The notes: a model not told the origin generated them from the letters alone. DNA of 64,000 nucleotides from Candidatus Halobonum tyrrellensis G22 (GCF_000495475.1 NZ_ASGZ01000002.1:62001-126000); one strand, 5' to 3'; positions 35,135 to 44,625 are shown, counted from the stretch's first letter. A program made the numbers and translations.

Positions 35135-35254
35135 CCACTCATAAGTTTAATCGGTGATATATTTGTTGGTGCCATAAGGCCGTCCTCCTACCCTGAGAGT
35201 TCTTCTAGATCTGCCCGCATTTATTTTGTAATAATGTAAATAATAAAATCAGTA

Positions 35255-36751
35255 TTATATTGATTGGGCAAGTCTTCGATAGACTTGGGAGAATTCATAC
35301 TGTGTATACTGTTCCAGTATCAACATATACACGATATATACTACTATTCCAGATAAGATCAGAATAAAAAGACTAAGAATACTATACCCAGTCAATATAT
35401 AATTGTTAATGCTATACACTGAGATGGCCATAAAGGTACTTGCGAAAGCAGGGTATATAATTAATCTTAAATATTCGATGGGTTTCCCCTCTATGATTTG
35501 GAGAGTAAGATAGGAACCGATCGGGAGTGAAATAATATTCTGCCCAACGATCACGTAAGCAACACCAACAACACCGAATATCTCGGCAGCGGGATAAATA
35601 CTGATGATGACACAACCGATCTGTAACAATAATAGATATGAGATGTATTCAGGGCTACCTACCGCCTTGAATACTGCTCTGAAGTTGTCAAATAACGATC
35701 TAACGGCTCCCCAGAGAGCAAGCATCTGCATCAAGGGAACCATCGGTTTCCACTGGTTACCAAACACCACATGAACGAATTGCGGAGCAACTACAAAAAT
35801 ACCGGCAGCAATTGGAAATGAGACTATAGTAGAAAAGTGAATAAGGCGAAAGAATCCCGAACGCAACTTACCGACGTCGTTCTGTACCTTTGAAAACGCC
35901 GGAAAGGCGACTTGACGAATGACCTGCGTGATCTCTGTAGCCGGGGCGTTGGAATATCGGTAGGCGATCTGGTAGAATCCTAACGCAGAGGCAGTAAAGA
36001 ACCATCCTACGAACGCATCATCTCCATCAATGAAGAAGAATCCGAGTACCGCTTGAGCAAACATCCACTTCCCAAATCCGAACATCTCTCTCGCGTATTC
36101 GAACTTAAATTCGAGATTTGGCCGATAGTCAAGAATAAAGTACGACAGTGTGAGCTGCACGAAATTCATCGTAGTGATACCCAGTGCCAACGCCCAGACA
36201 CTCCCGTAGGCCAGAGCGAACCCAACGGCGACCCCTAAGTCGGCTAGACGGGCACTCATCTTGTACCCGAACTCCTTGTGGAAATTCAAACCCTTCCGGA
36301 AGTATACGATGGCAGGATTCTGAAGGGCCAAGAACAGATTAGCGGCTCCGATAACTTGGATAAGTAGCGCTGCCTGCGGTTCGTTGAAAAATCTCGCGAG
36401 GTAAGGAGCGCCGACGAACGAAATGGCCGCGATCAGGACTCCGCGCCCGATATTTACCATCCAGGCCGTATTCAAGTATGCGTCGACGTTTTCGTCTTGA
36501 TGTTGGATGAGTGCTTGGTTAAACCCGAGGTTCGAGAACCGTCGGAGGCCCGAGAGAACCAACAGCGCAATCCCGAGGAGACCGAACGCTTCCGGGGAGA
36601 GCAACCGAGCCAAGATGACGACCTTGAGGAGTTGTAGAACCCTGTCGCCGACGTTGATCCCCGCCGCCCAAACCCCGCTTCGGACGGCCTGCTCCTCGGT
36701 GGAACCGTCGGCCGTTAGACGTTTATATATTGTACGGAGGATCTCGAACAC
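35255..36751 (-). CDS. Wzx-type lipopolysaccharide/polysaccharide flippase
   Basis: A 498-residue polytopic protein of the MOP superfamily (WzxC-like). N-terminal cytoplasmic ~30 residues, then helix pairs with RVLQLLKVVILARLLSPEAFGLLGIALLVLS near residue 36 and LGFNQALIQ, typical of family members that flip lipid-linked oligosaccharides. About fourteen helices. The C-terminal third is markedly AT-rich with codons (ATA, TAT, AAT) uncommon in the rest of the window, suggesting transfer from a lower-GC source or a recombinant gene. Acts in the membrane to export units built by the neighbouring glycosyltransferases. Confidence 0.85.
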   Translation of the reverse strand: MFEILRTIYKRLTADGSTEEQAVRSGVWAAGINVGDRVLQLLKVVILARLLSPEAFGLLGIALLVLSGLRRFSNLGFNQALIQHQDENVDAYLNTAWMVNIGRGVLIAAISFVGAPYLARFFNEPQAALLIQVIGAANLFLALQNPAIVYFRKGLNFHKEFGYKMSARLADLGVAVGFALAYGSVWALALGITTMNFVQLTLSYFILDYRPNLEFKFEYAREMFGFGKWMFAQAVLGFFFIDGDDAFVGWFFTASALGFYQIAYRYSNAPATEITQVIRQVAFPAFSKVQNDVGKLRSGFFRLIHFSTIVSFPIAAGIFVVAPQFVHVVFGNQWKPMVPLMQMLALWGAVRSLFDNFRAVFKAVGSPEYISYLLLLQIGCVIISIYPAAEIFGVVGVAYVIVGQNIISLPIGSYLTLQIIEGKPIEYLRLIIYPAFASTFMAISVYSINNYILTGYSILSLFILILSGIVVYIVYMLILEQYTQYEFSQVYRRLAQSI

Positions 36752-36932
36752 GTGTTTCGAACTTCAATTCCTCTCTATTGAATGGTTCTGTTTTCCGAAC
36801 ATCTGCACTACTACCGGAACGATCATCTACAATATTCGTTACTGGAAGTACAGACGAAAGAAGCGGAACTACCGATTCAAGGCGTGTTCTGGAGTGTCGA
36901 TCGATGTGAGACCGGAGAGATGAAGACGTGGA

Positions 36933-38531
36933 CTAGCCCAGTTGGACGGGACCACTACTCGTCTGCCCGTAGAACCCCTCCGAAGACGTTCCGGTGCCGT
37001 CACAGTACCACGTGTCACCATTACCCGCGTTCGGGTGACTGGCGAACGTCCCGAGGTGCGACCGATCCCCGGTGTTACCGTGGGACGTATGTGAGTGGGC
37101 CTGTACCGGCATCCACCCCTCTTCGTTGTCACGGATCCGCAACCCTCCCTCCGAAATGTGGAAGGTGAGATGGTTCCGCTCCGGCGAGACCGACGCATAC
37201 GCGTCGCCGTCGTCGTCACACAGGTAGAGCCACCTGTGGTCCCACGAGAAGTCCGTGTTGTCCGGGACATGGATCCGCGTCGTCCCGTGCGATATCTCGC
37301 CGTGCTTCCCCCACGAGAGGTAGTCGTTGCCCCCGTTCCACGTTCGTCCACCGGGTTTCGAGATACCGTTGTTGGTGTACGCGACGGGCCACCCGGCGCC
37401 CGAGTAGTCGAAGTCGGTTCCCCCCTCCTTGGAGACCACAACGCGCGGGTTGACGAACGTAGGCGGTTGGTGGGTGTTGACCCGGACCGCGGTCGAGTGT
37501 TCGTCGCCCCCCTCGCTCTCGACGTGGGCGGTCGTCCCGTAGCTCCCGCCGTCGACACGGTAGAGCGATCCCCCATCGGGACAGAACCCGCGAACTTCGA
37601 CGCGACCGCCGTGGAAGCTGGCGTTGTCCTGCCAGAAGGTGATTCCCCCGTTCGCGCCCGTTCCGTCCCCGTCACGGCCGGACGCCCACGGAATCTTCAC
37701 GTCGGCGTCGCGGAAGGAGTTCGTCCCGTCGGCGTCGGGGAACGAAGAGCCGCCGCCGGCCGCCCGGACGTAGTACATGGGGACCCGCAGACGCGGCGTG
37801 TCGTCACCTTCGTATCCCCCCTCCCTGTGTCGGCCGAGGAGCACCGCTTCACACCACTCCTCGTTGTTCACGGCCAGCACCCCGTTCTCCGCCCCGCGGA
37901 CGGACGTGGGCATGACGTGAGCGCCGAACGCGTCGTCGACGCGGATGACCGCGGTGTCGCCGTCCCTGTTCGGGCCGTAGTACCACGAGCCGTGCTCGAT
38001 CCGGACCCGCCCCTTGAAACTCCGCGCGCCCAATTGACCCTGCCGGATCTGGACGGCCGCGTCCTCGTCACCCGTGTAGTGGACTCCGGCCCCGTACGCG
38101 TCGATCCGGATGCTCCGCCCCCGTCCGTCCGGACCCTCGCTGTCCAAGAACAGTTGGGTGTCCCCCTCGTACAGCACTCCCGGCTTGAGTTTGATGTCGA
38201 CGGTGCGGCGGTCGGTGTCGTCGACCAGTGCCTGGATCGCTTCGAGCGTGTTCTCCTGCGGCGTCAGCGTGTGGTTCACGTCCTCCGCGTGGAGTGTCCC
38301 GACCTGCCGGTCGGTGAGCACCCAACTACTCCCGTCGCCGTAGTACACCGCACCGGAGTCGGTCGCTTCGAACTTCGCGCCCTCCTTGGGTTCGTAGTCA
38401 CCCTTGTCCGCCTCCGCGCCGCGGATCTCGATATCCGCGTCGAGTTCCGCGAAGTTCTCGTTCAACTGGAGGTGCCAGTCTTTCGTCCCTTTCGCGGGCG
38501 CGTTGTACTCGTGATTCGGCGTCTCGGTCAT
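36933..38531 (-). CDS. tail-spike-like (probable beta-helix) surface protein
   Basis: A 532-residue glycine-, aspartate- and histidine-rich protein without signal peptide or membrane helix. The N-terminal ~75 residues (LQLNENFAELDADIEIRGAE, then AVYYGDGSSWVLTD) resemble the particle-attachment parts of viral tail proteins. The middle (about 90-450) is a succession of short strands and turns compatible with a right-handed beta-helix. Near the end is HSHTSHGNTGD. No catalytic motif recognised. A ribosome-binding site AGGAGG precedes ATG 38531, which overlaps the stop of a 41-codon frame. A truncated copy of its 5' end is at 41184-41255. Viral depolymerase-like or S-layer-associated roles are both possible. 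Confidence 0.65.
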   Translation of the reverse strand: MTETPNHEYNAPAKGTKDWHLQLNENFAELDADIEIRGAEADKGDYEPKEGAKFEATDSGAVYYGDGSSWVLTDRQVGTLHAEDVNHTLTPQENTLEAIQALVDDTDRRTVDIKLKPGVLYEGDTQLFLDSEGPDGRGRSIRIDAYGAGVHYTGDEDAAVQIRQGQLGARSFKGRVRIEHGSWYYGPNRDGDTAVIRVDDAFGAHVMPTSVRGAENGVLAVNNEEWCEAVLLGRHREGGYEGDDTPRLRVPMYYVRAAGGGSSFPDADGTNSFRDADVKIPWASGRDGDGTGANGGITFWQDNASFHGGRVEVRGFCPDGGSLYRVDGGSYGTTAHVESEGGDEHSTAVRVNTHQPPTFVNPRVVVSKEGGTDFDYSGAGWPVAYTNNGISKPGGRTWNGGNDYLSWGKHGEISHGTTRIHVPDNTDFSWDHRWLYLCDDDGDAYASVSPERNHLTFHISEGGLRIRDNEEGWMPVQAHSHTSHGNTGDRSHLGTFASHPNAGNGDTWYCDGTGTSSEGFYGQTSSGPVQLG

Positions 38532-38653
38532 TCTATCCGCCTCCTGCCTCTGCTCAACTCGGGCTCAAGAAATGTATTCCCCGGAGTTAGATCTAGAGCC
38601 GACTGGCTCCCAAATGTTGACCAACCTGTGCTGCCAATACGAGTCTCGTTCAT
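38528..38653 (-). CDS. 41-residue ORF coupled to the tail-spike-like gene
   Basis: ATG 38653 opens 41 codons (start MNETRIGSTGWSTFG, end ELSRGRRRIE) and its TGA overlaps the ATG of the tail-spike-like gene (ATGA). Such an overlap is common between cotranscribed archaeal genes and would couple translation. The AGGAGG for the next gene lies inside its last codons. No family recognised; it could be a leader peptide or chance. Confidence 0.4.
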   Translation of the reverse strand: MNETRIGSTGWSTFGSQSALDLTPGNTFLEPELSRGRRRIE

Positions 38654-38870
38654 GTAAGGAAGATAGAGCAGGTTGAAATAAAGGCACGGAAGAAATTATA
38701 CGATCGGATAATTAGAAGCGTTGCGCGAGATCTATCGGTTTATTATCGTTTCATTCCTCCTCCACTACGATATCCTTATTAGAGTCGTCGTTCACGCACT
38801 ACGAGTACGAAAATGTACCCCAACTGAAAAACATAAGTTGCTTGCTTCTCTAAATTGGATAGATTCACAG

Positions 38871-40256
38871 ATGAGAAATGTAGTCTTGATATGCCTAGAT
38901 ACGGTTAGGAAGGACTTCTTTGATTCGAATGCAAAGCGGATCAAAGATAGTGCCGATGTAGACGTTCGGCAGTGCCGCGCCACGAGCGCTTGGAGTGCGC
39001 CGAGCCATGCCGGAATGTTCACCGGGGAGCTTCCTCACCAACATGGTGTCCACACCTATCAACGCTCATTCAACGGTATACCTGAAGAAGGAACATTCTT
39101 GTCTAAACTTCCCGAACATACATTATTGGGAGCGTCGGCAAATACCTTCGCGGGTCCGCCGTTCAATTTTAACCAGCGATTCGATAAGTTTCGATACTTC
39201 ACTTCACCCTCTCATCGGTACACGGCTGGATTGAATCCCGTTTCTTACAATAATGGGACACTAAAAGAGAGATACGGTCGGTTCCTGCGAGATGCTCTCC
39301 GGTCAGATCACCCTATAGCGTCGTTACTAAACGGGGCAATCGGTGTCACAAGACAGGTTAACAGACATACACCCTTCAAGGATATATTTGACGACGGTGC
39401 GAAGCCATTGTTGAACGAAGCTCGGGGGATGGTTAATTCAGTTGAGGAGCCATATTTTCTGTTCTTGAATTTAATGGATGCTCACCTCCCGCTCACACCT
39501 CATCGAAACCTACGAGACCACGAGGTCCCTAGTTCTTGGTCTACGCACTCGTATGATCAGTGGGAGTATTTCGGGCGGCGAGACGAGTTTGAGGAGTATT
39601 GGCGGTATCGCGAATCTCTCTATGCAGCCGTGATTGAGTACCTTGATCGAGTCGTATCGGAGTTTGTCAAGTACGTCACTAGTCGTTCTGCTGTTCCCAC
39701 TTCGGTGATCGTCACAGCCGATCACGGAGAGAACTTGGGACGTTCTGAAGAGGGGGGGTTAGTCAACCACACGAGTAGCCTATCGGAGGGTCTGCTTCAC
39801 GTTCCATTTTCGATCATAAATCCAGGTGATATCATCCCGTCTCCGGAGAACCGAGTGGTCTCTCATCTTGATATGCCCGATGTAGTATCAGCGCTCGCGA
39901 AGGGCCAAGAAACGTTCGAGTGGGACGCGATACCTCGGGCCGAGGTTATGGGAATGGGACCGAACCCCGATCCTCCATCAAAAAAGGAGTTCTGGGACCG
40001 AACTATCAGGTGTGTATATGAGGATATGACCAAGTACGTCTGGGACACCCAAGGGACCGAAGCTGTTTACAAACTCAAGCACGGCAAACCGAGCTGGCAG
40101 CGTGAGGTGGATGGGCCGTTCGAACTCCCTCCTGAACTTGAGTCGCTGTTCAAGTGTGATATTGCAGCAGCCCGAGACCAGGCATTTGAGGAGGAAAATT
40201 CGGCCACCGTCTCCAAGTCGACAGAGAGCCGACTAGAGGAACTCGGTTATCTATAG
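38871..40256 (+). CDS. sulfatase-like hydrolase (alkaline phosphatase superfamily)
   Basis: A 461-residue protein. Metal site 1 is VVLICLDTVRKDFF at the N-terminus (Asp at about residue 10). The nucleophile segment is TSAWSAPSHAGMFTGELP near 42, an S-x-P-S-H variant with Ser. FLNLMDAHLPLTP near 200 and VTADHGENLGRSEEG near 285 complete the second metal site. The C-terminus is RLEELGYL. ATG 38871 is preferred to the in-frame ATG at 38721 because it puts the first strand at the N-terminus, as in its paralogues. The gene is distinctly AT-rich compared with the paralogues at 27932 and 59250, consistent with separate acquisition. Confidence 0.85.
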   Translation: MRNVVLICLDTVRKDFFDSNAKRIKDSADVDVRQCRATSAWSAPSHAGMFTGELPHQHGVHTYQRSFNGIPEEGTFLSKLPEHTLLGASANTFAGPPFNFNQRFDKFRYFTSPSHRYTAGLNPVSYNNGTLKERYGRFLRDALRSDHPIASLLNGAIGVTRQVNRHTPFKDIFDDGAKPLLNEARGMVNSVEEPYFLFLNLMDAHLPLTPHRNLRDHEVPSSWSTHSYDQWEYFGRRDEFEEYWRYRESLYAAVIEYLDRVVSEFVKYVTSRSAVPTSVIVTADHGENLGRSEEGGLVNHTSSLSEGLLHVPFSIINPGDIIPSPENRVVSHLDMPDVVSALAKGQETFEWDAIPRAEVMGMGPNPDPPSKKEFWDRTIRCVYEDMTKYVWDTQGTEAVYKLKHGKPSWQREVDGPFELPPELESLFKCDIAAARDQAFEEENSATVSKSTESRLEELGYL

Positions 40257-40471
40257 CTACAATTCGTCCGCAAGCCCTCCCTCTCGTTTCGCACTCGTCC
40301 CGAATCCTTTCAGGACTGCCTAAAATACGATCGGAAGTGGTCCTTCGCGTGTTCATCGCCGTTTGTTAGATTGTAGCGCCACCATTGAACCCAAGTAGCC
40401 CCCATCCGATGTCGGATTTACTAGTCCTTGTAGGATTCGGGTTGCCCACCGATGGGTAGTCCCTAGTAGGG

Positions 40472-41183
40472 CCACTGTCTAGACAAGCCAGTTTGAGGAG
40501 CGCGCATCATTGAGTTTGTTTGTGACAATGATCGTAGATCTTCTCATCGAATGCTTGTAGCGAATTTAGAAGAGACTTAGAGGCGTTGCCATCTACCTCC
40601 ACACAATAGGTTGGTCGCTCAGGGAGATAACTTTAATTCTTGCTGAAATATATGTCGAACACTCACAGGGAACTGGTTGGAAGTGGGTACATTTGGTTTC
40701 TGATAGCGTTCCAGATCCACTGACTGCGCAGCCGTCGCGGGTCACGGCCGACGAGACCGCTGTCGAAGTCAATTGCGAGTAATCTTGATCGTACACTGCA
40801 ATAGACCTCAACACAAAGGTGATTCTAGACGTAGCGTTGTTCGGTCCGCACGGCACCGATCCAGCAGCTGCGTTCCTGTCCGATCTTGCCGAGAAACACC
40901 ATCTTGCGGACACCGTGTTTCTGGCCGATCAGTTCGGGTATCGGATTGGCCTTGCTCAACTTGAGCTGAGCGGTCAGATCAACTACACCGACCGAAACCT
41001 CACCGAAAGGTTGTTTTATACGCCCAAACTGCGCGTTGACCGCTTCTACAACTCCTGGATGAGCAGTCGGCGGAACGTCCGCTAATGGCTTGCGCTATCC
41101 GAACATTCCTACAACCACCTCAGTCTCCATCAATTGTTCGGCGGACGAACGCTAGTTGAGCAGATACTAAAATAGACAGTGCT
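40472..41183 (+). mobile_element. remnant of an IS6-like insertion sequence with terminal inverted repeats
   Basis: An approximately 710-bp element. Its left end carries CACTGTCTA at 40473-40481 and its right end the inverted copy TAGACAGTG at 41173-41181, giving short terminal inverted repeats. Between them is a single open transposase frame broken only by stop codons. Its right end adjoins a truncated copy of the tail-spike-like gene. No clear target-site duplication seen. Confidence 0.7.
40570..41175 (+). pseudogene. IS6-like (ISH-type) transposase pseudogene
   Basis: One frame of 202 codons reads through the element with three in-frame stops (TAA 40780, TGA 40786, TAA 41083) and no frameshift. 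Recognisable blocks: AIYLHTIGWSLREITLILAE (helix-turn-helix region), then TADETAVEV with the first catalytic Asp, TVFLADQFGYR with the second Asp, and TDRNLTERLF with the catalytic Glu. RVDRFYNSWMSSRRNVR follows and, past the stop, WLALSEHSYNHLSLHQ ends the DDE domain. The pattern matches IS6-family haloarchaeal transposases. It is inactive as it stands. The start codon is not identifiable. Confidence 0.8.
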
Positions 41184-41255
41184 GTTCAACTGGATGTCCC
41201 TTCTTTCTCTCCCTTTCGCAGGCGCGTTGTAGCCGTGATTTGGGGTCTCAGTCAT
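41184..41255 (-). pseudogene. 5' fragment of a second tail-spike-like gene
   Basis: Read on the minus strand from ATG 41255, the first 24 codons give MTETPNHGYNAPAKG followed by RERRDIQLN. The intact gene at 36933-38531 begins MTETPNHEYNAPAKG and has TKDWHLQLN at the same spacing. Similarity stops exactly at the IS remnant boundary near 41183, so the copy was cut there and the rest is gone. Confidence 0.75.
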
Positions 41256-41502
41256 TGATCTATCCTCTTTGACCGAGCCGTCTCCTCACAAGGCGTTCAG
41301 CGCAGTCGAGTCACTCTCAACGTAGTCGGCTTTCGGAGTCGAATCCGGTCGTTCGGGGTGACCTCTGTCCATATCAGAGTTAGTGAGCAGAGGCGTATAC
41401 TTCTTTCAAACACTATAACAAACATCTAGCTAAATCGTGATCAAAAGCGGCCAACGCCGACCCCTTCACCAGTCACCGGGGACGAGTCCGTCCGAGCACA
41501 GG

Positions 41503-41510
41503 ACTTTATG
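41503..41510 (+). promoter_or_regulatory. TATA box of the DUF58 operon
   Basis: CTTTATGT centred about 30 nt before ATG 41537; the mRNA is predicted to be leaderless. The 280 bp before it hold no supported gene; a 28-codon minus-strand frame at 41286-41372 is noted without support. Confidence 0.5.
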
Positions 41511-41536
41511 TCGGTAGAAGCGAGCGATACCACACC

Positions 41537-43087
41537 ATGCGAGCCAACCGCCGGTTCTGGGCTACGGCTACCCTCGCCGCCCTTCTCGTCGCTCTCGGCG
41601 TCGTCGTGGCCGACGTCACACTCCTCCTCGGAGGCGTCGCGCTCGGCCTGTGGCTCCTCGCCGCCCAGACGGCGTTCGTCTCCCGGTCGGGGTCGGTGAC
41701 CGACGCCGAATTCACCCTTGACGGCGAATACGGCCAAGTCACCGTGGACGAGCCCACGCCCGTCCGTCTCCGAGCCGACCTCGCCTCGGCGCTCCCGTTT
41801 GACCTCACTGCCACGCCGGACCTCCCCGCGAACGTCACCCGGTCGCGCGCACCCGCCGTCACCCTCCCGTCGGGCGACCGAGCAGCCGAGACCGTGTTCG
41901 AACTGACCACCCCCGTCGTCGGACCGAAACAGATCGGCCCGGTGGAAGTCGAGTTCCGCGACCGCGGCGGCTTCTTTACTGGCACCACCACCGACTCGAC
42001 CACCCTCACCGTCGACGTCCAGCCCCGCACCCCCGAGCGCGTCCACGTCGGCGAGGGCGGCCGCCCGCTCGCCACGCTGTACGGCGACCACCGGACCGAC
42101 AGGGCCGGCGCCGGTCTCGAACCGTACGAGGTTCGCGAGTACGCCCCCGGCGACCAGCTCTCGCGGATCGACTGGAAGGCGACCGCCCGCCTCGACCACC
42201 CCCACATCCGGGAGTACGAACTCACCCGGAGCCACGAGACGGCGCTCGTCGTCGACCACCGAGCCTCGATGGGCGACGGTCCCCCCGGGGAGACCAAACT
42301 CGACCACCTCCGGGAGGTGGCGCTCGGGTTCGGCGCCGCGGCGGCCGACTTCGACGACCCGCTGGGTCTCTACGCCGTCGGCGACGACGGCGCGACGGCG
42401 AGCCGCGACCCCGCCGCGGGCGCCGAGGGGTACGCGACGATTCGGCGACTCGTCCGGCGGCTCGAACCCACCGAGGCGTCCGACCCCGACGGCGCGGACC
42501 CCATCTCCCCCACCGAGGCGCGGAGCACGGCCGAGCGTCTCGGCGGCGACGACAGCCGGTTCGGGTCGACGCTCGGGCCCTACTTCGAGGCGGGCGAGAC
42601 GTACGTGCGCCGGCTCCGCGACCGTCCGCTGTTCCGGACGGTCCAGCTCGCCCACTCGCGGCTCCGCGGCGGCTCCTGGCTGGTGCTCCTGACGGACGAC
42701 TCGAACCCGACCGAGCTCCGCGAGGCGGTCAAGCTCGCCCGCCGAAACGAGCAGAACGTCGTCGTCTTTCTCGCGCCGTCGGTGCTCTACGAGTCCGAAG
42801 TGGGCGACCCCGACGACGCGTACGACCGCTACCGCGAGTTCGAGGCGCTCCGGCGGTCGCTCGCCCGGATGGACCGGGTCTCCGCGTTCGAGGTCGGCCC
42901 GAGCGACCGGCTGGAGACGGTCGTCGGCCGGGTCGCGTCGGGCGGCGGCCGGCGTCGGAGCGGCGGTGCCCCGCCCGCTCGGTCGGCCCCGGACTCCCGG
43001 GCGGCTCCCCGCTCCACCGCGGCGGCCGGGTCGGACCCCGAGGGGACGGGAGCGGGAACGGGAGCGGGGGCGCGGGCCGATGAGTGA
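41537..43087 (+). CDS. DUF58 domain-containing protein
   Basis: A 516-residue protein. Two N-terminal transmembrane helices (about 8-48), a beta-rich extracytoplasmic or cytoplasmic domain, then the DUF58 core near residue 190: YEVREYAPGDQLSRIDWKATARL, the family hallmark, followed by a von Willebrand A-like region (ALVVDHRASM). Acidic and basic tail of low complexity. DUF58 proteins accompany MoxR ATPases and transglutaminase-type membrane proteins in many prokaryotes; a MoxR ATPase is encoded at 48207-49247 here. The stop overlaps the next gene's start. Function: unknown, presumably part of a MoxR-dependent assembly at the membrane. Confidence 0.85.
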   Translation: MRANRRFWATATLAALLVALGVVVADVTLLLGGVALGLWLLAAQTAFVSRSGSVTDAEFTLDGEYGQVTVDEPTPVRLRADLASALPFDLTATPDLPANVTRSRAPAVTLPSGDRAAETVFELTTPVVGPKQIGPVEVEFRDRGGFFTGTTTDSTTLTVDVQPRTPERVHVGEGGRPLATLYGDHRTDRAGAGLEPYEVREYAPGDQLSRIDWKATARLDHPHIREYELTRSHETALVVDHRASMGDGPPGETKLDHLREVALGFGAAAADFDDPLGLYAVGDDGATASRDPAAGAEGYATIRRLVRRLEPTEASDPDGADPISPTEARSTAERLGGDDSRFGSTLGPYFEAGETYVRRLRDRPLFRTVQLAHSRLRGGSWLVLLTDDSNPTELREAVKLARRNEQNVVVFLAPSVLYESEVGDPDDAYDRYREFEALRRSLARMDRVSAFEVGPSDRLETVVGRVASGGGRRRSGGAPPARSAPDSRAAPRSTAAAGSDPEGTGAGTGAGARADE

Positions 43088-43658
43088 GCGGGCGGAGTCC
43101 GCCGGCGATATCGACGCCGACGGCGACGGGCGGTACAGCCCGTTCGACCGGCTCGAACGGCGGTCGGACCGGGTCCCCGAACTCGTCTCGGTGCTCGTCG
43201 CGGTCGGCGGGCTGTTCCTCCAGGGCGGCCGGGTCGGCGTCGCCGCCGGGGTCCTCCTGGTCGCGCTCTGGCTGTTCCTCCGCGTCGAGTTCGTGTTCGC
43301 CGCGGGCGCGGTGCTCGTCGCGGGCGTCGGCGGGGACCCGACCTCGCTCGGGGGCGTCCTCGTGGTGGCCGGTCTCGCCGGCCTGCTCGCGGTCGACCTG
43401 TGGCGGACCTGGGCGTCGGCGCGTCCGGTCGCGCTGTTCGCGGCGCTGTTCACGCTCGTCGGTGCGGGTATCGTCGCCGCGCGCGAGCGGGTCGTACTCC
43501 ACTGGCTGGGGCTGGGTGTCGTCGCGGCGGTCGCGCTCGCGTCGTACCTCCTCCACCGCTACGAGGTGTTTCGTCTCGACGCGTCGAGCGGGACCGGTCC
43601 GGAGTCCGGCCCACCGGAGCACGACGACGGGAGCGACCGAAGGAGTGAGGTCCCGTGA
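43080..43658 (+). CDS. membrane protein of the DUF58 operon
   Basis: A 192-residue protein whose ATG 43080 overlaps the DUF58 stop by 8 nt. After a charged N-terminus (1-35) there are about five hydrophobic segments (VSVLVAVGGLFLQGG, VLLVALWLFLRVEFVFAAGAVLVAG, GVLVVAGLAGLLAVDLW, ALFAALFTLVGAGIVAA, GLGVVAAVALASYLL) and an acidic/polar tail. No known motif. Tight coupling implies it works with the DUF58 protein. Confidence 0.75.
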   Translation: MSERAESAGDIDADGDGRYSPFDRLERRSDRVPELVSVLVAVGGLFLQGGRVGVAAGVLLVALWLFLRVEFVFAAGAVLVAGVGGDPTSLGGVLVVAGLAGLLAVDLWRTWASARPVALFAALFTLVGAGIVAARERVVLHWLGLGVVAAVALASYLLHRYEVFRLDASSGTGPESGPPEHDDGSDRRSEVP

Positions 43659-43680
43659 TCGGGATACGCCGAGGTGAGCG

Positions 43681-44625
43681 ATGAGCGAGTCAGACGGGGC
43701 CGTCGGCGACGACCGGGAGCGGACGGGCGACGACGACCCACCGGCGAGTCGGGACGGAGAGCCGGACCCAGCCGGAGCCGCCGGGACGGCGCCGGCGGAC
43801 CCGTCGCTGGCGGACCTCGACCGCGACCGTCTCACGGCGGTCGTCGCGGAACTCCGCGCGGAGAACCGCAGACTGCGGACGGAGTACGCGGAGGCGCGGC
43901 GCGGCGAGTACCGCCGCTCGGCCGCGGCGCTGCTCGCGCTCGGTCTCGCGGCCGTCATCGGCGGGCTACTCTTCCCCATCGCGCGGGAGGTCCTGTTCGT
44001 CCTCGGCGGAATCGGCCTGTTCGGCGGCGCGCTGACGTGGTTTCTCACGCCCGAACGGCTCGTCACCGCGGCCGTCGGCCGGTCGGTGTACGAGTCGGTC
44101 GCGGACACGGGCGGGAGCCTGCGTGACGAACTCGGTCTCGAAGCGACGAACGTCTACGTGCCCGTCGACGGGACGGACGCGACCGGCGCGTCGGTCAGGC
44201 TGTTCGTCCCGCAGTCGTCCGCCTACGAGGTTCCCGACGACGACGCGCTCGACTCGCTGTTCGTCGTCCCGGAGTCGCCCGACGAGCGCGGGGTGGCCGT
44301 CCGGCCGACGGGGTCGAGGCTGGTCCACGAGTTCGCGGAGTCGGCCACGGGGTCGGTCGCGGACGACCCGGAGGCGCTCGCGGCCCAACTGGCGGACGCG
44401 CTCGTCGAGGGGTTCGAACTCGTCGACGGGGCCGACCCGGAGGTGGACGCCGACTCGCGGCGGCTCACGGTGGGCGTCGACGGCGGCGTCTACGACGACG
44501 CGACGGGGTTCGACCACCCGGTGCCGTCGTTCGTCGGGACGGGTCTCGCCGCGGGACTCGACCGCGCGGTCACCGTCGAGACGACCGAGACCGACGGTCG
44601 AACCCTCGTGACGTGTCGGTGGTGA
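43681..44625 (+). CDS. haloarchaeal membrane protein of the DUF58 operon
   Basis: A 314-residue protein. Acidic low-complexity N-terminus (1-45), a probable coiled coil (LTAVVAELRAENRRLRTEYAEARRGEY, about 55-80), two transmembrane helices (about 82-128) and a soluble C-terminal domain of about 180 residues with no catalytic motif. This coiled-coil/two-helix/domain plan is that of a haloarchaeal family of unknown function (DUF7982-like). It begins 22 nt after the previous gene, so belongs to the same operon. Confidence 0.75.
   Translation: MSESDGAVGDDRERTGDDDPPASRDGEPDPAGAAGTAPADPSLADLDRDRLTAVVAELRAENRRLRTEYAEARRGEYRRSAAALLALGLAAVIGGLLFPIAREVLFVLGGIGLFGGALTWFLTPERLVTAAVGRSVYESVADTGGSLRDELGLEATNVYVPVDGTDATGASVRLFVPQSSAYEVPDDDALDSLFVVPESPDERGVAVRPTGSRLVHEFAESATGSVADDPEALAAQLADALVEGFELVDGADPEVDADSRRLTVGVDGGVYDDATGFDHPVPSFVGTGLAAGLDRAVTVETTETDGRTLVTCRW

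Noticed and set aside
41286-41372. 28-codon minus-strand ORF upstream of the spike-gene fragment
   Set aside because: Too short, no homology to the 41-codon ORF before the intact gene, no start signal.
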